From: an uncultured Spirochaetales bacterium
Lineage (GTDB): Bacteria > Spirochaetota > Spirochaetia > Sphaerochaetales > Sphaerochaetaceae
Assembly: GCA_949285145.1 (NCBI GenBank)
Contig: CASDXQ010000051.1
Span: 1 to 45,938 of the forward strand
Reading direction: 5' to 3'
DNA: 45,938 nucleotides
Shown: one piece after another, positions 36,851-45,849 of the stretch
Layout: each line of letters starts with the position of its first letter
How positions within the stretch are numbered: position 1 is the first letter of the stretch
Notes under the pieces: model-generated
What the model was told of the DNA's origin: nothing
Seen by the model: only the letters and a program-made list of their open reading frames with translations
The model's database searches: none
Made by a program: the position numbers and the translations under genes

Positions 36851-37321
36851 ATGTCTAGAGGTTCAAAAACTCCCGTCAGGGAACTTACACCGGATGCAGT
36901 ATATAACAGCACCGTTATTGAGAAATTCATCCGCCGTATGATGATCGATGGCAAGAAAGGAATTTCTACAAAGATCACATATTCAGCTATGGAAACCATT
37001 GCTCAGAAGTCAGGCGAGAATGCACTCGATGTATTCAGCAAGGCTCTTGAGAATGTGAAGCCGATGGTAGAAGTCAAGAGCCGCCGTGTAGGTGGTGCTA
37101 CTTATCAGGTGCCTACAGAGATCAGAGAAGGCAGAAGGGAAGCTCTTGCAATGCGCTGGATTATTGCAGCCGCCAGAGCAAGAAGCGGAAAGAGCATGGC
37201 AGAAAAGCTTGCTGCTGAACTCCTTGATGCTTATAACTCAACAGGTGCGGCATTCAAGAAGAAGGAAGATACTCACCGTATGGCAGAAGCAAACAAGGCT
37301 TTCAGCCATTTCCGCTGGTAG
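36851..37321 (+). CDS. rpsG: 30S ribosomal protein S7
   Basis: The 156-residue protein has S7 motifs: [79 protein letters not shown] and a C-terminal AFSHFRW. It organises the 3' major domain of 16S rRNA. It starts after TAAGGAGGAG. In many bacteria fusA follows; here a strong terminator follows instead. Confidence 0.97.
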   Translation: MSRGSKTPVRELTPDAVYNSTVIEKFIRRMMIDGKKGISTKITYSAMETIAQKSGENALDVFSKALENVKPMVEVKSRRVGGATYQVPTEIREGRREALAMRWIIAAARARSGKSMAEKLAAELLDAYNSTGAAFKKKEDTHRMAEANKAFSHFRW

Positions 37322-37340
37322 TTTTCCGCTCTTCATTGTC

Positions 37341-37369
37341 AAAAGCAGTCCTTCGGGACTGCTTTTTTT
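37341..37369 (+). terminator. Strong Rho-independent terminator after rpsG
   Basis: Arms 37341-37351 and 37356-37366 form an 11-bp stem closed by a TTCG tetraloop, with seven T at 37363-37369. It ends the long secE-rpsG region 20 bases after the rpsG stop. Confidence 0.9.
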
Positions 37370-37496
37370 GTCGCTTTTTTTTCACAGAAATAACAGCAAG
37401 GAAGCTGCTGTCTTTCAATGCAGGAGGCTTGATGTCGCCAGTCCTGCCGGGCAGTTACAAGCTGGCATCATTCATGGTGGCGGTAGTTGGCTGATG

Positions 37497-37523
37497 AAAA
37501 AAAACAGAGGCGAAGACCTTCGC
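37497..37523 (-). terminator. Terminator of the reverse-strand TSCPD gene
   Basis: On the minus strand a GCGAA/TTCGC stem (37510-37523 on the plus strand) is followed by CTCTG and then eight T (the A-run at 37497-37504). It lies just after the stop of the TSCPD gene. Confidence 0.65.
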
Positions 37524-37531
37524 TGATGGTA

Positions 37532-37789
37532 TTATTTCCTTTCAAGCACCTCTCTGATGGCTTTTGAAAGCTGATCAGGGCAACTCGTGTTTTTATAGCC
37601 GCACTTGATTCCTGCAATGCGCTTCGCAATATTTTCCGCATCCTGTCCTTCACACAATGCTGCGATTCCTTTGAGATTTCCGTTGCATCCTCCTGTGAAA
37701 CAGATATTGCTTATTTTTCCGGTCTCATCAATATCGAATTCCACCTGTCTTGAACAAGTTCCTGTATTCTGATGTGTATAGTGCATCAT
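37532..37789 (-). CDS. TSCPD domain protein (TIGR03905 type)
   Basis: The start is the ATG at 37789, seven bases after an AGGAG site. The longer open frame to 37870 has no ribosome site. The 85-residue protein reads MHYTHQNTGTCSRQVEFDID near the start, then ICFTGGCNGNLKGIAALCEG, AKRIAGIKCGYKNTSCPDQL and KAIREVLERK. The Cys pattern (TCS, GGC, KCG, TSC) and the TSCPDQL motif define the TSCPD family. That domain is also found at the end of B12-dependent ribonucleotide reductases. The stand-alone form has no proven function and may bind metal or a nucleotide. It is on the opposite strand to its neighbours and occupies the place where fusA often stands. Confidence 0.85.
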   Translation of the reverse strand: MMHYTHQNTGTCSRQVEFDIDETGKISNICFTGGCNGNLKGIAALCEGQDAENIAKRIAGIKCGYKNTSCPDQLSKAIREVLERK

Positions 37790-37917
37790 AAGTCTCCTGT
37801 GGATTGATTTTATTAATGAAAAATAGATTAAATCCTCTTCAATTTCAAGCAAACCGCATTTGTATTTCATTCATAATTCTGCATATTCATAAATTTCATT
37901 GTTATATAAAATTACTA

Positions 37918-37946
37918 TTGACAAAAAAAGTACGAACCTGTATATT
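37918..37946 (+). promoter_or_regulatory. Promoter of the tuf-S10 operon
   Basis: TTGACA at 37918-37923 and TATATT at 37941-37946 have a 17-nt spacer. This is close to the sigma-70 ideal. Transcription should begin near 37953, about 270 nt before tuf. Confidence 0.8.
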
Positions 37947-37952
37947 GCTCAT

Positions 37953-38225
37953 TGTGTCTGCCCATGAGACATAGTTCTTGTGTGCAGAAAATGAGAGCCA
38001 AACTGGCTTCGCCGATGAGGTGGGTTGTGTGGTTCCAGATGAAGTAAGTTCTTTGATAGCTTATACGTATGTCGGCTTAATGAAACAGTTTTTGTCGACC
38101 TCTGGTTCTACTTTAAACTCAAAAATCTCTCAAGCTTAGTCCGTTTGTAACTCGCCAATTGGTAAAGGCCATGGCCTTTATGACAATATTATTAATTTGT
38201 GACAGTAAGTCACAAGGAGGAACTG
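37953..38225 (+). promoter_or_regulatory. Long untranslated leader of tuf
   Basis: This stretch of about 270 nt has no RNA gene I recognise. A 27-codon open frame (37964-38047, ATG to TAA) starts about 11 nt from the predicted transcript start, without a ribosome site. A perfect 18-base palindrome lies at 38163-38180. A hairpin TGTGAC/GTCACA (38198-38203 with 38209-38214) touches the AAGGAGG site at 38214-38220, so it could control ribosome access. Control by a ribosomal protein or by an attenuation event is possible. Confidence 0.45.
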
Positions 38226-39331
38226 ATGGCTAAGGAAAAGTTTGAAAGAACGAAGCCACACGTAAACGTTGGTACTATTGGTCACGTTGACCATGGTAAG
38301 ACCACTCTCACAGCTGCAATCACAATGCACTGTGCAAGACTCTTTGGCGATAAGGCCCTTAACTATGATGCAATCGACAACGCACCAGAAGAAAAGGCTC
38401 GTGGTATCACCATCAACACAAGACACGTTGAATACCAGTCAAAGAACCGCCACTATGCACACGTTGACTGCCCGGGTCACGCTGACTACATCAAGAACAT
38501 GATCTCGCACGCCAGGTTGGTGTACCTTGCATTATCGTTTTCATCAACAAGTGCGATCAGGTAGACGATCCGGATCTCATCGACCTCGTTGAGGAAGAGA
38601 TGAGAGATCTTCTCACAGAGTATGGTTTCGATGGTGCTAACTGCCCTGTAGTCAGAGGTTCTGCATACCTCGCAATGACAAACCCGGACGATCCTGAAGC
38701 TACAAAGTGCATCGACGAGCTTCTTGATGCAATGGATGCTTACATTCCTCTTCCGGAAAGAGCTGTCGACAAGCCGTTCCTCATGCCGATTGAAGATATC
38801 TTCTCAATTTCCGGCCGCGGTACTGTTGTTACAGGTCGTGTTGAGTCAGGTGTCGTTCACGTCAACGATCCTGTTTCAATCGTTGGTATCAAGGAGACTA
38901 AGGATACAGTTGTAACTGGTGTTGAAATGTTCAACAAGCTTCTTGATGAAGGCCAGGCAGGTGATAACATCGGTGCTCTTCTCAGAGGTGTCGATAAGAA
39001 GGAAGTTGTCCGTGGTCAGGTTCTTGCAAAGCCAAAATCAATCACTCCGCATGCAAAGTTCACTGGTGCTATTTACGTACTCAGCAAGGACGAAGGCGGA
39101 AGACACTCCCCGTTCTTCACTGGTTACCGCCCGCAGTTCTATTTCAGAACTACTGATATCACAGGTACTGTTACACTTCCTGCAGGTAAGGAAATGGTTA
39201 TGCCTGGCGATCACACAGAGATCGAAGTTGAGCTTATCCACCAGGTTGCTATGGACAAGGGTCTCCGCTTCGCTATCCGTGAAGGCGGCAGGACAGTTGC
39301 TTCTGGTCAGGTAACAGAGATCAAAGACTGA
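38226..39331 (+). CDS. tuf: Elongation factor Tu, reading frame broken by an internal deletion
   Basis: The gene starts at the ATG at 38226 after AAGGAGG. The first frame gives the G domain up to [13 protein letters not shown], with [11 protein letters not shown] (P-loop) and RGITINTRH (switch I). At about 38504 it leaves frame. The second frame resumes with [20 protein letters not shown], including the NKxD guanine motif, and continues through domains II and III ([31 protein letters not shown]) to the spirochaete-like end [13 protein letters not shown]. About 29 codons (normally TGAAQMDG to the LLL before ARQ) are missing, and 85 lost bases fit the frames. EF-Tu brings aminoacyl-tRNA to the ribosome. 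I list it as a gene, since it is essential and an assembly error is likely. A second intact copy elsewhere is possible. Confidence 0.93.
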
Positions 39332-39350
39332 ACATAGTTTAATTTTTTAC

Positions 39351-39378
39351 CGGCGGAGAAGTTTCCGCTTCTCCGTCG
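39351..39378 (+). other. Hairpin between tuf and rpsJ
   Basis: Arms 39351-39361 and 39368-39378 form an 11-bp stem with a 6-nt loop. T-rich bases follow at 39389 and beyond, so partial termination between tuf and the ribosomal protein genes is possible. It could also stabilise the tuf message. Confidence 0.6.
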
Positions 39379-39407
39379 TAATTATGATTTTTGGAGATTT
39401 TTTTAAA

Positions 39408-39707
39408 ATGGCAAATGAAAGAATTCGTGTCAGACTCAGAGGCTTTGATGTAGAACTTGTAGAACAGAGCTCAAAGTCAACAGTTGTTAAAGCAGGAGCG
39501 CAAGTATCAGGTCCAGTGCCTCTTCCGACTCGTATCAACAAGTATACTGTCTTGAGATCACCTCATGTTAACAAAAAAGCTCGTGAACAGTTCGAGATGA
39601 GAACACACAAGAGATTGATTGACATTCTGGATCCAACTCCTAAGGTTGTGGAAGCCCTTATGAAGCTTGAACTCCCTGCTGGTGTGGACGTTGAAATTAA
39701 ACAGTGA
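39408..39707 (+). CDS. rpsJ: 30S ribosomal protein S10
   Basis: The start is the ATG at 39408 ([20 protein letters not shown]), with a GGAG site 10 bases before. The 99-residue protein shows [40 protein letters not shown] and [17 protein letters not shown]. It also binds NusB and NusG. First ribosomal protein gene after tuf in the S10 operon. Confidence 0.96.
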   Translation: MANERIRVRLRGFDVELVEQSSKSTVVKAGAQVSGPVPLPTRINKYTVLRSPHVNKKAREQFEMRTHKRLIDILDPTPKVVEALMKLELPAGVDVEIKQ

Positions 39708-39723
39708 GAAGTTGAGGTAAGAG

Positions 39724-40347
39724 ATGTTAGGGCTTATCGGCAAAAAAATTGGAATGACACAGGTATTTGACGCCAACGGTGTTCTTACTCCTGTGACAGT
39801 AATTAAGATAGAGGACAATGTTGTTGTCGGAAACAGAACTGAGGAAGCTAATGGTTATTCAGCAGCAGTTCTTGCTTCAGGCGACATGAAGACAAGCCGT
39901 GCTACAAAGCCATATGCCGGACAGTTCAAGAATGCAAATTGCGATGCAAAGAGGACTGTAATGGAAATGAGAGACTTCGAGAAAGAGGTCAATGTCGGTG
40001 ATGTGCTCGGTGTAGATATGTTCAAGGACATTACTTTTGTTGATGTCACTGGTGTTTCAAAAGGTAAGGGATATCAGGGTGGTATGAAGCGCTACGGTTT
40101 CGGAGGCGGTCGTGCAACTCACGGTTCCAAGTTCCACAGAGACCTTGGTGGTACAGCTATGTCCTCAACACCGTCCCATACTTTCAAGGGCAAGAAAATG
40201 GCCGGACATATGGGAAATGAGAGAACCACAGTTCAGAATCTGAAGGTGGTTGAAGTTAACAGTGAGATGCAGGTTCTTATGGTTAAGGGAGCTATTCCCG
40301 GCCCGGCAATGAGCACTGTTATCGTCAGAAAAGCGATTAAGAAGTAG
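39724..40347 (+). CDS. rplC: 50S ribosomal protein L3
   Basis: The 207-residue protein begins [20 protein letters not shown] and has [40 protein letters not shown] and [15 protein letters not shown]. The central loop with the conserved GG/HG region reaches the peptidyl-transferase area. It starts 16 bases after rpsJ. Confidence 0.97.
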   Translation: MLGLIGKKIGMTQVFDANGVLTPVTVIKIEDNVVVGNRTEEANGYSAAVLASGDMKTSRATKPYAGQFKNANCDAKRTVMEMRDFEKEVNVGDVLGVDMFKDITFVDVTGVSKGKGYQGGMKRYGFGGGRATHGSKFHRDLGGTAMSSTPSHTFKGKKMAGHMGNERTTVQNLKVVEVNSEMQVLMVKGAIPGPAMSTVIVRKAIKK

Positions 40348-40358
40348 TGGGGCGTAGA

Positions 40359-40988
40359 ATGGAAGCAAAAGTTTATTCAACAGCAGCTAAGGAAGTTCGC
40401 ACTATCAACCTCAACGATGAAGTTTTCGCAAGAGAAGTCAGTGATGGTGCTATCTACTATGCTGTAAACAATGAGCTTGCCAACCGCCGTGTTGGTACAG
40501 CATGCACTAAGACCCGCGCTGAAGTTAATTACAGCAATACTAAGCCTTACAAGCAGAAGGGAACTGGTAATGCACGCCGTGGTGACAAGAAGTCCCCGAT
40601 CATGGTTGGCGGCGGAACAATTTTCGGGCCGAAGCCGCGTGATTATTCCTACACAATTCCTAAGAAAATGAAGAGACTTGCCTATAAGAGTCTTCTCAGT
40701 CTGGGTGTTCAGGAAAACCGCTTGGTTATTGTTGAAGATTTCACCAGTGAAGAAGGAAAAACAAAAGATCTCGCTCAGATCATGAAAGCTTTCGAAACTG
40801 AAAATCAGCGCACCGTTATCGTTATGAAGGATGATGATGCAATGCTCCGCAGGGCAGCAAGAAACATCCCATACCTTCATGTTCTTTCTTACGACAAGCT
40901 TTCCGCAAAAGAACTTCTCTATGGACGCAAGATTCTTGTTCTTGAGACTGCAGCAGAGAATCTCGGAAAGTTCTACGGTGAGAGATAA
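40359..40988 (+). CDS. rplD: 50S ribosomal protein L4
   Basis: I choose the ATG at 40359 ([20 protein letters not shown]); a GTG four codons earlier is the frame limit and lies at the rplC stop. The 209-residue protein has the extended loop that lines the exit tunnel ([37 protein letters not shown]) and [20 protein letters not shown]. In some bacteria L4 represses the S10 operon. The ribosome site is weak (GGGG), so coupling to rplC is likely. Confidence 0.96.
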   Translation: MEAKVYSTAAKEVRTINLNDEVFAREVSDGAIYYAVNNELANRRVGTACTKTRAEVNYSNTKPYKQKGTGNARRGDKKSPIMVGGGTIFGPKPRDYSYTIPKKMKRLAYKSLLSLGVQENRLVIVEDFTSEEGKTKDLAQIMKAFETENQRTVIVMKDDDAMLRRAARNIPYLHVLSYDKLSAKELLYGRKILVLETAAENLGKFYGER

Positions 40989-40999
40989 GAGGTAGAAAG

Positions 41000-41302
41000 A
41001 TGAGAGCAGATCAGGTAATTATTAGACCTATTGTCAGTGAAAAATCTACACTGGCCAGAGAAGGTGAGTGCAAGAAGTACACATTCTGTGTTGACCCGAA
41101 GGCAAACAAGTTTGAAATCATGGCTGCCGTTAAGGAAATCTGGGGTGTTGATGCTACAGCTTGCAATGTAATGAATTTTAAGGGTAAGCCAAAGTTCTCA
41201 AGAGGAAAGGGTGGCTATATCAAGGGCGCAACCGCTTCTTGGAAGAAGGCTGTTGTTACACTGGCTAAAGGCCAGTCAATCTCAGTCTTTGAAGGCGTAT
41301 AA
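41000..41302 (+). CDS. rplW: 50S ribosomal protein L23
   Basis: The 100-residue protein begins [20 protein letters not shown] and has [20 protein letters not shown] and [20 protein letters not shown]23 lies at the tunnel exit and binds trigger factor and SRP. It starts 11 bases after rplD with an AGAGG site. Confidence 0.96.
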   Translation: MRADQVIIRPIVSEKSTLAREGECKKYTFCVDPKANKFEIMAAVKEIWGVDATACNVMNFKGKPKFSRGKGGYIKGATASWKKAVVTLAKGQSISVFEGV

Positions 41303-41316
41303 GGAGAATAGAGAAA

Positions 41317-42141
41317 ATGGCATTAAAAAGTTACAAACCATATACTCCGGGCCTTCGCCAGAAGACAGTTCTTTTAAACGAAGAGCTCACAGCTAAGAAG
41401 CCCGAGAAAAGTCTCACAACCAAACTCAAGAAGTCTGCTGGCCGTGATACTTTCGGCCGTATTTCTGTCAGACGCAGAGGCGGCGGACACAAGAGAGCTT
41501 ACAGAATCATCGATTTCAGGAGAGACAAGTACGGAGTCCCCGGAACTGTCAGGACAATTGAGTATGATCCTAACAGAAGTGCAAACATCGCTCTTGTATT
41601 CTATGCGGATGGCGAGAAGCGCTATATCATCGCTCCTAAGGGGTTGACGGTCGGAACTCAGATTGTTTCAGGCCCGAATGCTCCTCTTACAGTCGGTAAT
41701 TCTCTTCCGCTGAAAAATATTCCGCTTGGTGTCACGGTTCATAACGTTGAGCTGACACTTGGCCGCGGCGGCCAGCTTGTCCGCTCCGCTGGTGTGGGTG
41801 CAACGGTTATCGCCAAGGAAGGCGATTATGTCACACTCCGTCTCCCCTCAGGTGAAATGAGAATGGTATTCGCTGAATGCGCAGCTACGATCGGAGAACT
41901 CGGCAACGAGGATCACATGAATGTTTCTCTTGGTAAAGCAGGCGCTTCACGTCACCTTGGCAGAAGACCAAAGGTTCGCGGTGTTGCCATGAACCCGATC
42001 GATCACCCGCATGGTGGTGGTGAAGGCAAGACTGCTGCAGGACGTCATCCTGTTACTCCTTGGGGCAAGCAGACCAAGGGTGCAAAGACTCGCTCTAAGA
42101 AAAAGCCTTCTAACAGCTTTATTGTTAAGAAGCGCAAGTAG
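41317..42141 (+). CDS. rplB: 50S ribosomal protein L2
   Basis: The 274-residue protein has [58 protein letters not shown] and the conserved end [20 protein letters not shown], including the His needed for peptidyl transfer in the family. It is the largest core protein near the catalytic centre. Confidence 0.97.
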   Translation: MALKSYKPYTPGLRQKTVLLNEELTAKKPEKSLTTKLKKSAGRDTFGRISVRRRGGGHKRAYRIIDFRRDKYGVPGTVRTIEYDPNRSANIALVFYADGEKRYIIAPKGLTVGTQIVSGPNAPLTVGNSLPLKNIPLGVTVHNVELTLGRGGQLVRSAGVGATVIAKEGDYVTLRLPSGEMRMVFAECAATIGELGNEDHMNVSLGKAGASRHLGRRPKVRGVAMNPIDHPHGGGEGKTAAGRHPVTPWGKQTKGAKTRSKKKPSNSFIVKKRK

Positions 42142-42152
42142 GAGAATGGCAA

Positions 42153-42425
42153 ATGTCAAGGTCAATTAAGAAAGGTCCTTTTGTAGATGAAAGTCTTCTC
42201 AAAAGGGTTGAAGATTCAAATAAGTCTGGTCAAAAGCCGATGATTAAGACCTACTCACGTAGTTCTGTAATCATTCCTGACATGGTTGGTTTTACTATTT
42301 CTGTTTACAATGGCAAAACCTGGATTCCGGTATATGTTACTGAAAACCTGGTCGGACACAAGCTCGGAGAGTTTGCTCCTACAAGGGTTTTCCGTGGCCA
42401 TGCATCAGATAAGAAAGGTAAATAA
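42153..42425 (+). CDS. rpsS: 30S ribosomal protein S19
   Basis: The 90-residue protein begins [20 protein letters not shown] and has [40 protein letters not shown]. It binds 16S rRNA in the head with S13. It starts 11 bases after rplB with TAGGAG. Confidence 0.97.
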   Translation: MSRSIKKGPFVDESLLKRVEDSNKSGQKPMIKTYSRSSVIIPDMVGFTISVYNGKTWIPVYVTENLVGHKLGEFAPTRVFRGHASDKKGK

Positions 42426-42435
42426 GGTATAAAAG

Positions 42436-42792
42436 ATGGAAACTAAGAAAGGTTATCAAGCAATTGCCAAGTTCTTACTGGTATCTCCTTCCAAGGTTCG
42501 TCCTGTTGCTGATTTAGTAAGAGGAAAGAGTTATCCGGAAGCAGTAGCCATCCTGGAGGCAATGCCACAGAAAGGTGCACGCCTTATTCTGAAAGTTCTC
42601 AAGTCCGCAGGTGCCAATGCCTTGTACAGCAACAGGAAGCTGGATGAAGATTCACTCTACGTTGCTACACTCAAAATTGATGACGGTCCCCGTCTGAAGA
42701 GAGTGTGGGCAAGATCCCACGGAAAGAGAGATATTCTTCTCAAGAGAATGTCTCACATCACTGTAGTCGTAGATGAGAAGGTAGGTGAATAA
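42436..42792 (+). CDS. rplV: 50S ribosomal protein L22
   Basis: The 118-residue protein has FLLVSPSKVRPVADLVRGKS, GARLILKVLKSAGANAL and the tunnel hairpin DGPRLKRVWARSHGKRDILL, KRMSHITVVVDE. Its stop overlaps the rpsC start by one base, which indicates coupled translation. Confidence 0.97.
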   Translation: METKKGYQAIAKFLLVSPSKVRPVADLVRGKSYPEAVAILEAMPQKGARLILKVLKSAGANALYSNRKLDEDSLYVATLKIDDGPRLKRVWARSHGKRDILLKRMSHITVVVDEKVGE

Positions 42793-43502
42793 TGGGCCAG
42801 AAAGTAAATCCTGTTGGACTCAGGTTGGGTGTTAACAAAACCTGGAAGTCAAAGTGGTATGTAGATCCTAGAGATTACGCAGATACCCTTCACGAAGATC
42901 TCGTTCTCCGCAAGGCTCTGCTTGCTTGCCCTGAAGTTCAGGGTGCAGATATTTCCGATGTGGAAATCATCCGCAAGCCGCAGCGTGTTACTCTAGTTAT
43001 TGCAACAGCACGTCCGGGCATCATCATTGGTGCAAAGGGTGCTAACGTTGAAAAGCTTGCTGAAAACATGCAGAAGCTTACCGACAAGAAGGTTCAGATC
43101 AAAATCAAGGAGATCAAGAAGCCTGAGGTTGATGCGCAGATCATTGCTCAGAATGTCGCAAGACAGCTTGAGAACAGAGGTGCATTCCGCCGCATCATGA
43201 AGAATTGCATTTCTCGTGCAATAGCCGGCGGTGCTCAGGGTATCAAGATCAAGGTTTCCGGCCGTCTCGGCGGTGCAGATATCGCAAGATCAGAGTGGAT
43301 GAAAGAAGGCCGCGTACCTCTTCACACACTTCGTTCGGATATTGATTACGGCTTCAAGACAGCAAATACATCCTATGGTGCTATCGGTGTCAAGGTATGG
43401 GTATTCAACGGAGAGATCTATGCACATGCAGCACATGAAGAAGAAAGTGCTGGCGGTGTCGTAAGAAAGAAGCCTGCACAGGCAGATTCAACAAGGAGTT
43501 AG
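42792..43502 (+). CDS. rpsC: 30S ribosomal protein S3
   Basis: The 236-residue protein begins [20 protein letters not shown], has a KH domain ([20 protein letters not shown]) and the C-terminal [41 protein letters not shown]3 lines the mRNA entry site. A short Ala/Glu/Lys-rich tail ends the protein. Confidence 0.97.
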   Translation: MGQKVNPVGLRLGVNKTWKSKWYVDPRDYADTLHEDLVLRKALLACPEVQGADISDVEIIRKPQRVTLVIATARPGIIIGAKGANVEKLAENMQKLTDKKVQIKIKEIKKPEVDAQIIAQNVARQLENRGAFRRIMKNCISRAIAGGAQGIKIKVSGRLGGADIARSEWMKEGRVPLHTLRSDIDYGFKTANTSYGAIGVKVWVFNGEIYAHAAHEEESAGGVVRKKPAQADSTRS

Positions 43503-43506
43503 TGCC

Positions 43507-43923
43507 ATGCTTAGTCCTAAGAGAATTAAATTCAGAAAAAAGCAGCGCGGTACACGTGACGGCGTTGCACATCGTGGTAACACTCTCAGCTTTGGTGAAT
43601 ATGGTCTTATGGCTACAGAGCCGAAATGGATCACAAACCGCCAGATTGAGGCTGCCCGTGTTGCTATGACTCGTCACATCAAGAGAGGCGGAAAGGTCTG
43701 GATCCGGATTTTCCCTGATATGCCTTATACAAAGAAACCTGCTGAAACAAGACAGGGTAACGGCAAGGGTGCTCCGGAAGGATGGGTGGCAGTTGTGAAG
43801 ACAGGTGCTATCATGTTCGAAATGGGCGGTGTCGATGAGACTCTTGCAAGAGAAGCTCTCGCACTTGCAGCTGCAAAGCTCCCAATCAAGACAAAGTTCG
43901 TTTCAAGAGCTGTTCAGGAGTAA
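43507..43923 (+). CDS. rplP: 50S ribosomal protein L16
   Basis: The 138-residue protein begins [20 protein letters not shown] and has [60 protein letters not shown]. It contacts the A-site tRNA elbow region. It lies 4 bases after rpsC. Confidence 0.97.
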   Translation: MLSPKRIKFRKKQRGTRDGVAHRGNTLSFGEYGLMATEPKWITNRQIEAARVAMTRHIKRGGKVWIRIFPDMPYTKKPAETRQGNGKGAPEGWVAVVKTGAIMFEMGGVDETLAREALALAAAKLPIKTKFVSRAVQE

Positions 43924-43927
43924 TGTG

Positions 43928-44134
43928 ATGAAGAAGAATATTAAGAAAATGTCCTATAATGAGCTCGTTGCAGAGCGCGACAAGCTCAGGAAAGAACTTT
44001 TGAATCTCAGAGTTGAGCAGGTTATGAGTCATCTCGACAACCCTCTTGCTCTCAGAACGGTCAAACGCGATATCGCAAGACTCAACACTCTGATTCATGC
44101 ACAAGATATTGGCATTGCCAAGGCATCTAAGTAG
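43928..44134 (+). CDS. rpmC: 50S ribosomal protein L29
   Basis: The start is the ATG at 43928, just after the rplP stop; the open frame upstream lies inside rplP. The 68-residue protein reads [40 protein letters not shown], with the two-helix L29 form and the LRxEQ(x)xxxLxNP motif. It sits at the tunnel exit beside L23. Confidence 0.94.
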   Translation: MKKNIKKMSYNELVAERDKLRKELLNLRVEQVMSHLDNPLALRTVKRDIARLNTLIHAQDIGIAKASK

Positions 44135-44145
44135 AGAGGCTGGAA

Positions 44146-44397
44146 ATGGAAGCTAGAAAGAAAACTTTTAACGGTATTGTAGTGAGCGATAAGATGGACA
44201 AAACCATCGTTGTCGAGGTTACCAATAGAACCCTGCACCCTCTCTACAAGAAGTACGTGAACAGTACCAAGAGAATTAAAGCTCACGATGAGAAAAATGA
44301 GGCTCATGTCGGTGACACAGTTCGTGTTGTGGAATGCCGTCACCTCAGCAAGGACAAATGCTGGAGACTTGCTCAGATCGTTGAGAAGGCCAGATAA
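44146..44397 (+). CDS. rpsQ: 30S ribosomal protein S17
   Basis: The 83-residue OB-fold protein begins [20 protein letters not shown] and has [40 protein letters not shown]. It binds 16S rRNA early in 30S assembly. It starts 11 bases after rpmC. Confidence 0.97.
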   Translation: MEARKKTFNGIVVSDKMDKTIVVEVTNRTLHPLYKKYVNSTKRIKAHDEKNEAHVGDTVRVVECRHLSKDKCWRLAQIVEKAR

Positions 44398-44409
44398 GGA
44401 GATAATGTC

Positions 44410-44775
44410 ATGGTACAGATGCAGACTTATTTGAATGTAGCAGATAACAGTGGTGCAAAGCGTGTGCAGTGCATCAAGGTTCTCGGCGGCAGCCATAGAT
44501 ATGTTGCTTCAGTTGGTGACATTATCGTTGTTGCAGTCAAGGACGCTCTTCCGAACGGAACTATTAAGAAAGGTGATGTTCTGAAGGCTGTTATTGTTCG
44601 TACTAAAAAGGAATACCGCAGACCTGACGGTACCTATATCAGGTTCGATGATAATGCATGCGTTATCATTGATGCCAACAATAACCCACGCGGTAAGCGT
44701 ATCTTTGGGCCAGTTGCTCGTGAGCTTCGTGACGGATACATGAAGATCGTTTCACTCGCACCGGAAGTGTTGTAG
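44410..44775 (+). CDS. rplN: 50S ribosomal protein L14
   Basis: The 121-residue protein begins [20 protein letters not shown] and has [58 protein letters not shown]. It binds 23S rRNA at the subunit interface and is the target of RsfS in the family. Spacing to neighbours is 11-12 bases. Confidence 0.97.
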   Translation: MVQMQTYLNVADNSGAKRVQCIKVLGGSHRYVASVGDIIVVAVKDALPNGTIKKGDVLKAVIVRTKKEYRRPDGTYIRFDDNACVIIDANNNPRGKRIFGPVARELRDGYMKIVSLAPEVL

Positions 44776-44786
44776 GAGAAGACAGG

Positions 44787-45086
44787 ATGAGACTTAAGAA
44801 AAACGACACAGTCAAAATCATTGCCGGAAAGGATAAAGGCAAGGTTGGAAAGATTGTGAAGATCAACCCGGAGACACAGAGAGTTATCGTCCAGGGTGCC
44901 AATATGGTATCCAAGACTATCCGCAGGAAAAGTCAGCAGGATAAGGGCGGTATCATGGTTGTGGAAGCTCCAATTCATGTTTCAAATGTTGCTATCGTAA
45001 GCAAGGACAAGACAAGCAGAATTGGATACAAAGTAGAGAACGGAAAGAAAGTCCGCTACGCTAAGAAGACAGGAGAGGTGCTCTAG
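44787..45086 (+). CDS. rplX: 50S ribosomal protein L24
   Basis: The 99-residue protein begins [20 protein letters not shown] (KOW motif) and has [39 protein letters not shown]. It starts large-subunit assembly. One base separates its stop from rplE. Confidence 0.97.
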   Translation: MRLKKNDTVKIIAGKDKGKVGKIVKINPETQRVIVQGANMVSKTIRRKSQQDKGGIMVVEAPIHVSNVAIVSKDKTSRIGYKVENGKKVRYAKKTGEVL

Positions 45087-45087
45087 T

Positions 45088-45642
45088 ATGGCAGAAAAAT
45101 TTGTTCCTAATTTCAAGGTCAAGTATACAGAGACTGTTGCTCCTGAGCTTTTCAAGGAATTCGGCTATACATCCGTGATGCAGGTTCCTGCAATTGAAAA
45201 GATCGTTCTTTCCGTAGGCGTCGGTGAAGCTACAACCAACAAAAAGCTTCTTGATGCTGCTGCAAAGGAACTTGAGCAGATTTCCGGCCAGCATGTCGTT
45301 AAGACAAAGGCAAGAAAGTCAATTGCTAACTTCAAAGTTAGGGAAGGACAGGAAATTGGTGCTATGGTCACACTCAGAGGTGACAACATGTGGTATTTCC
45401 TTGAGAGACTTATCTCAATCGCACTTCCGCGTGTTAAGGACTTCAAGGGTGTTAATCCGAACGCATTTGACGGTCATGGAAACTATTCTCTCGGTATCAC
45501 TGAGCAGATCATTTTCCCTGAAATCGATTATGACAAGATCGAAAGGGTAAGCGGTCTTAATGTTGCTATCGTCACAACTGCCAGAACTGACGAGGAAGCA
45601 TTTGCGCTTCTCAAGAAAATGGGAATGCCGTTTGCAAAGTAA
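45088..45642 (+). CDS. rplE: 50S ribosomal protein L5
   Basis: The 184-residue protein has [60 protein letters not shown], and the end [21 protein letters not shown]5 binds 5S rRNA in the central protuberance. Confidence 0.97.
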   Translation: MAEKFVPNFKVKYTETVAPELFKEFGYTSVMQVPAIEKIVLSVGVGEATTNKKLLDAAAKELEQISGQHVVKTKARKSIANFKVREGQEIGAMVTLRGDNMWYFLERLISIALPRVKDFKGVNPNAFDGHGNYSLGITEQIIFPEIDYDKIERVSGLNVAIVTTARTDEEAFALLKKMGMPFAK

Positions 45643-45654
45643 GGAGTTGAGAAT

Positions 45655-45840
45655 ATGGCAAAGAAATCTTTAATTATTAAATCAAAGAGAGAACCCAAAT
45701 TCTCCACTCGCAGCTATAACCGCTGCAGAATTTGTGGTCGTCCTCGTGGCTATATGCGTAAGTTTGATATGTGCAGAGTTTGTTTCCGCAAACTGGCAAG
45801 CGAAGGCCAGATCCCTGGCGTTACCAAGTCAAGCTGGTAG
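45655..45840 (+). CDS. rpsN: 30S ribosomal protein S14, zinc-binding type
   Basis: The 61-residue protein is the short zinc form (type Z). It has [20 protein letters not shown] and [20 protein letters not shown], with two CxxC pairs that hold one zinc ion. The zinc-free long form is not in the window. The start at 45655 follows AAGGAG. Confidence 0.97.
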   Translation: MAKKSLIIKSKREPKFSTRSYNRCRICGRPRGYMRKFDMCRVCFRKLASEGQIPGVTKSSW

Positions 45841-45849
45841 GAGTGAGAT

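Noticed and set aside
9627..38600. Programmed frameshifting or introns as the reason for broken genes
   Set aside because: The genes lack bases that encode conserved residues; neither ribosomal slippage nor splicing can restore missing sequence.
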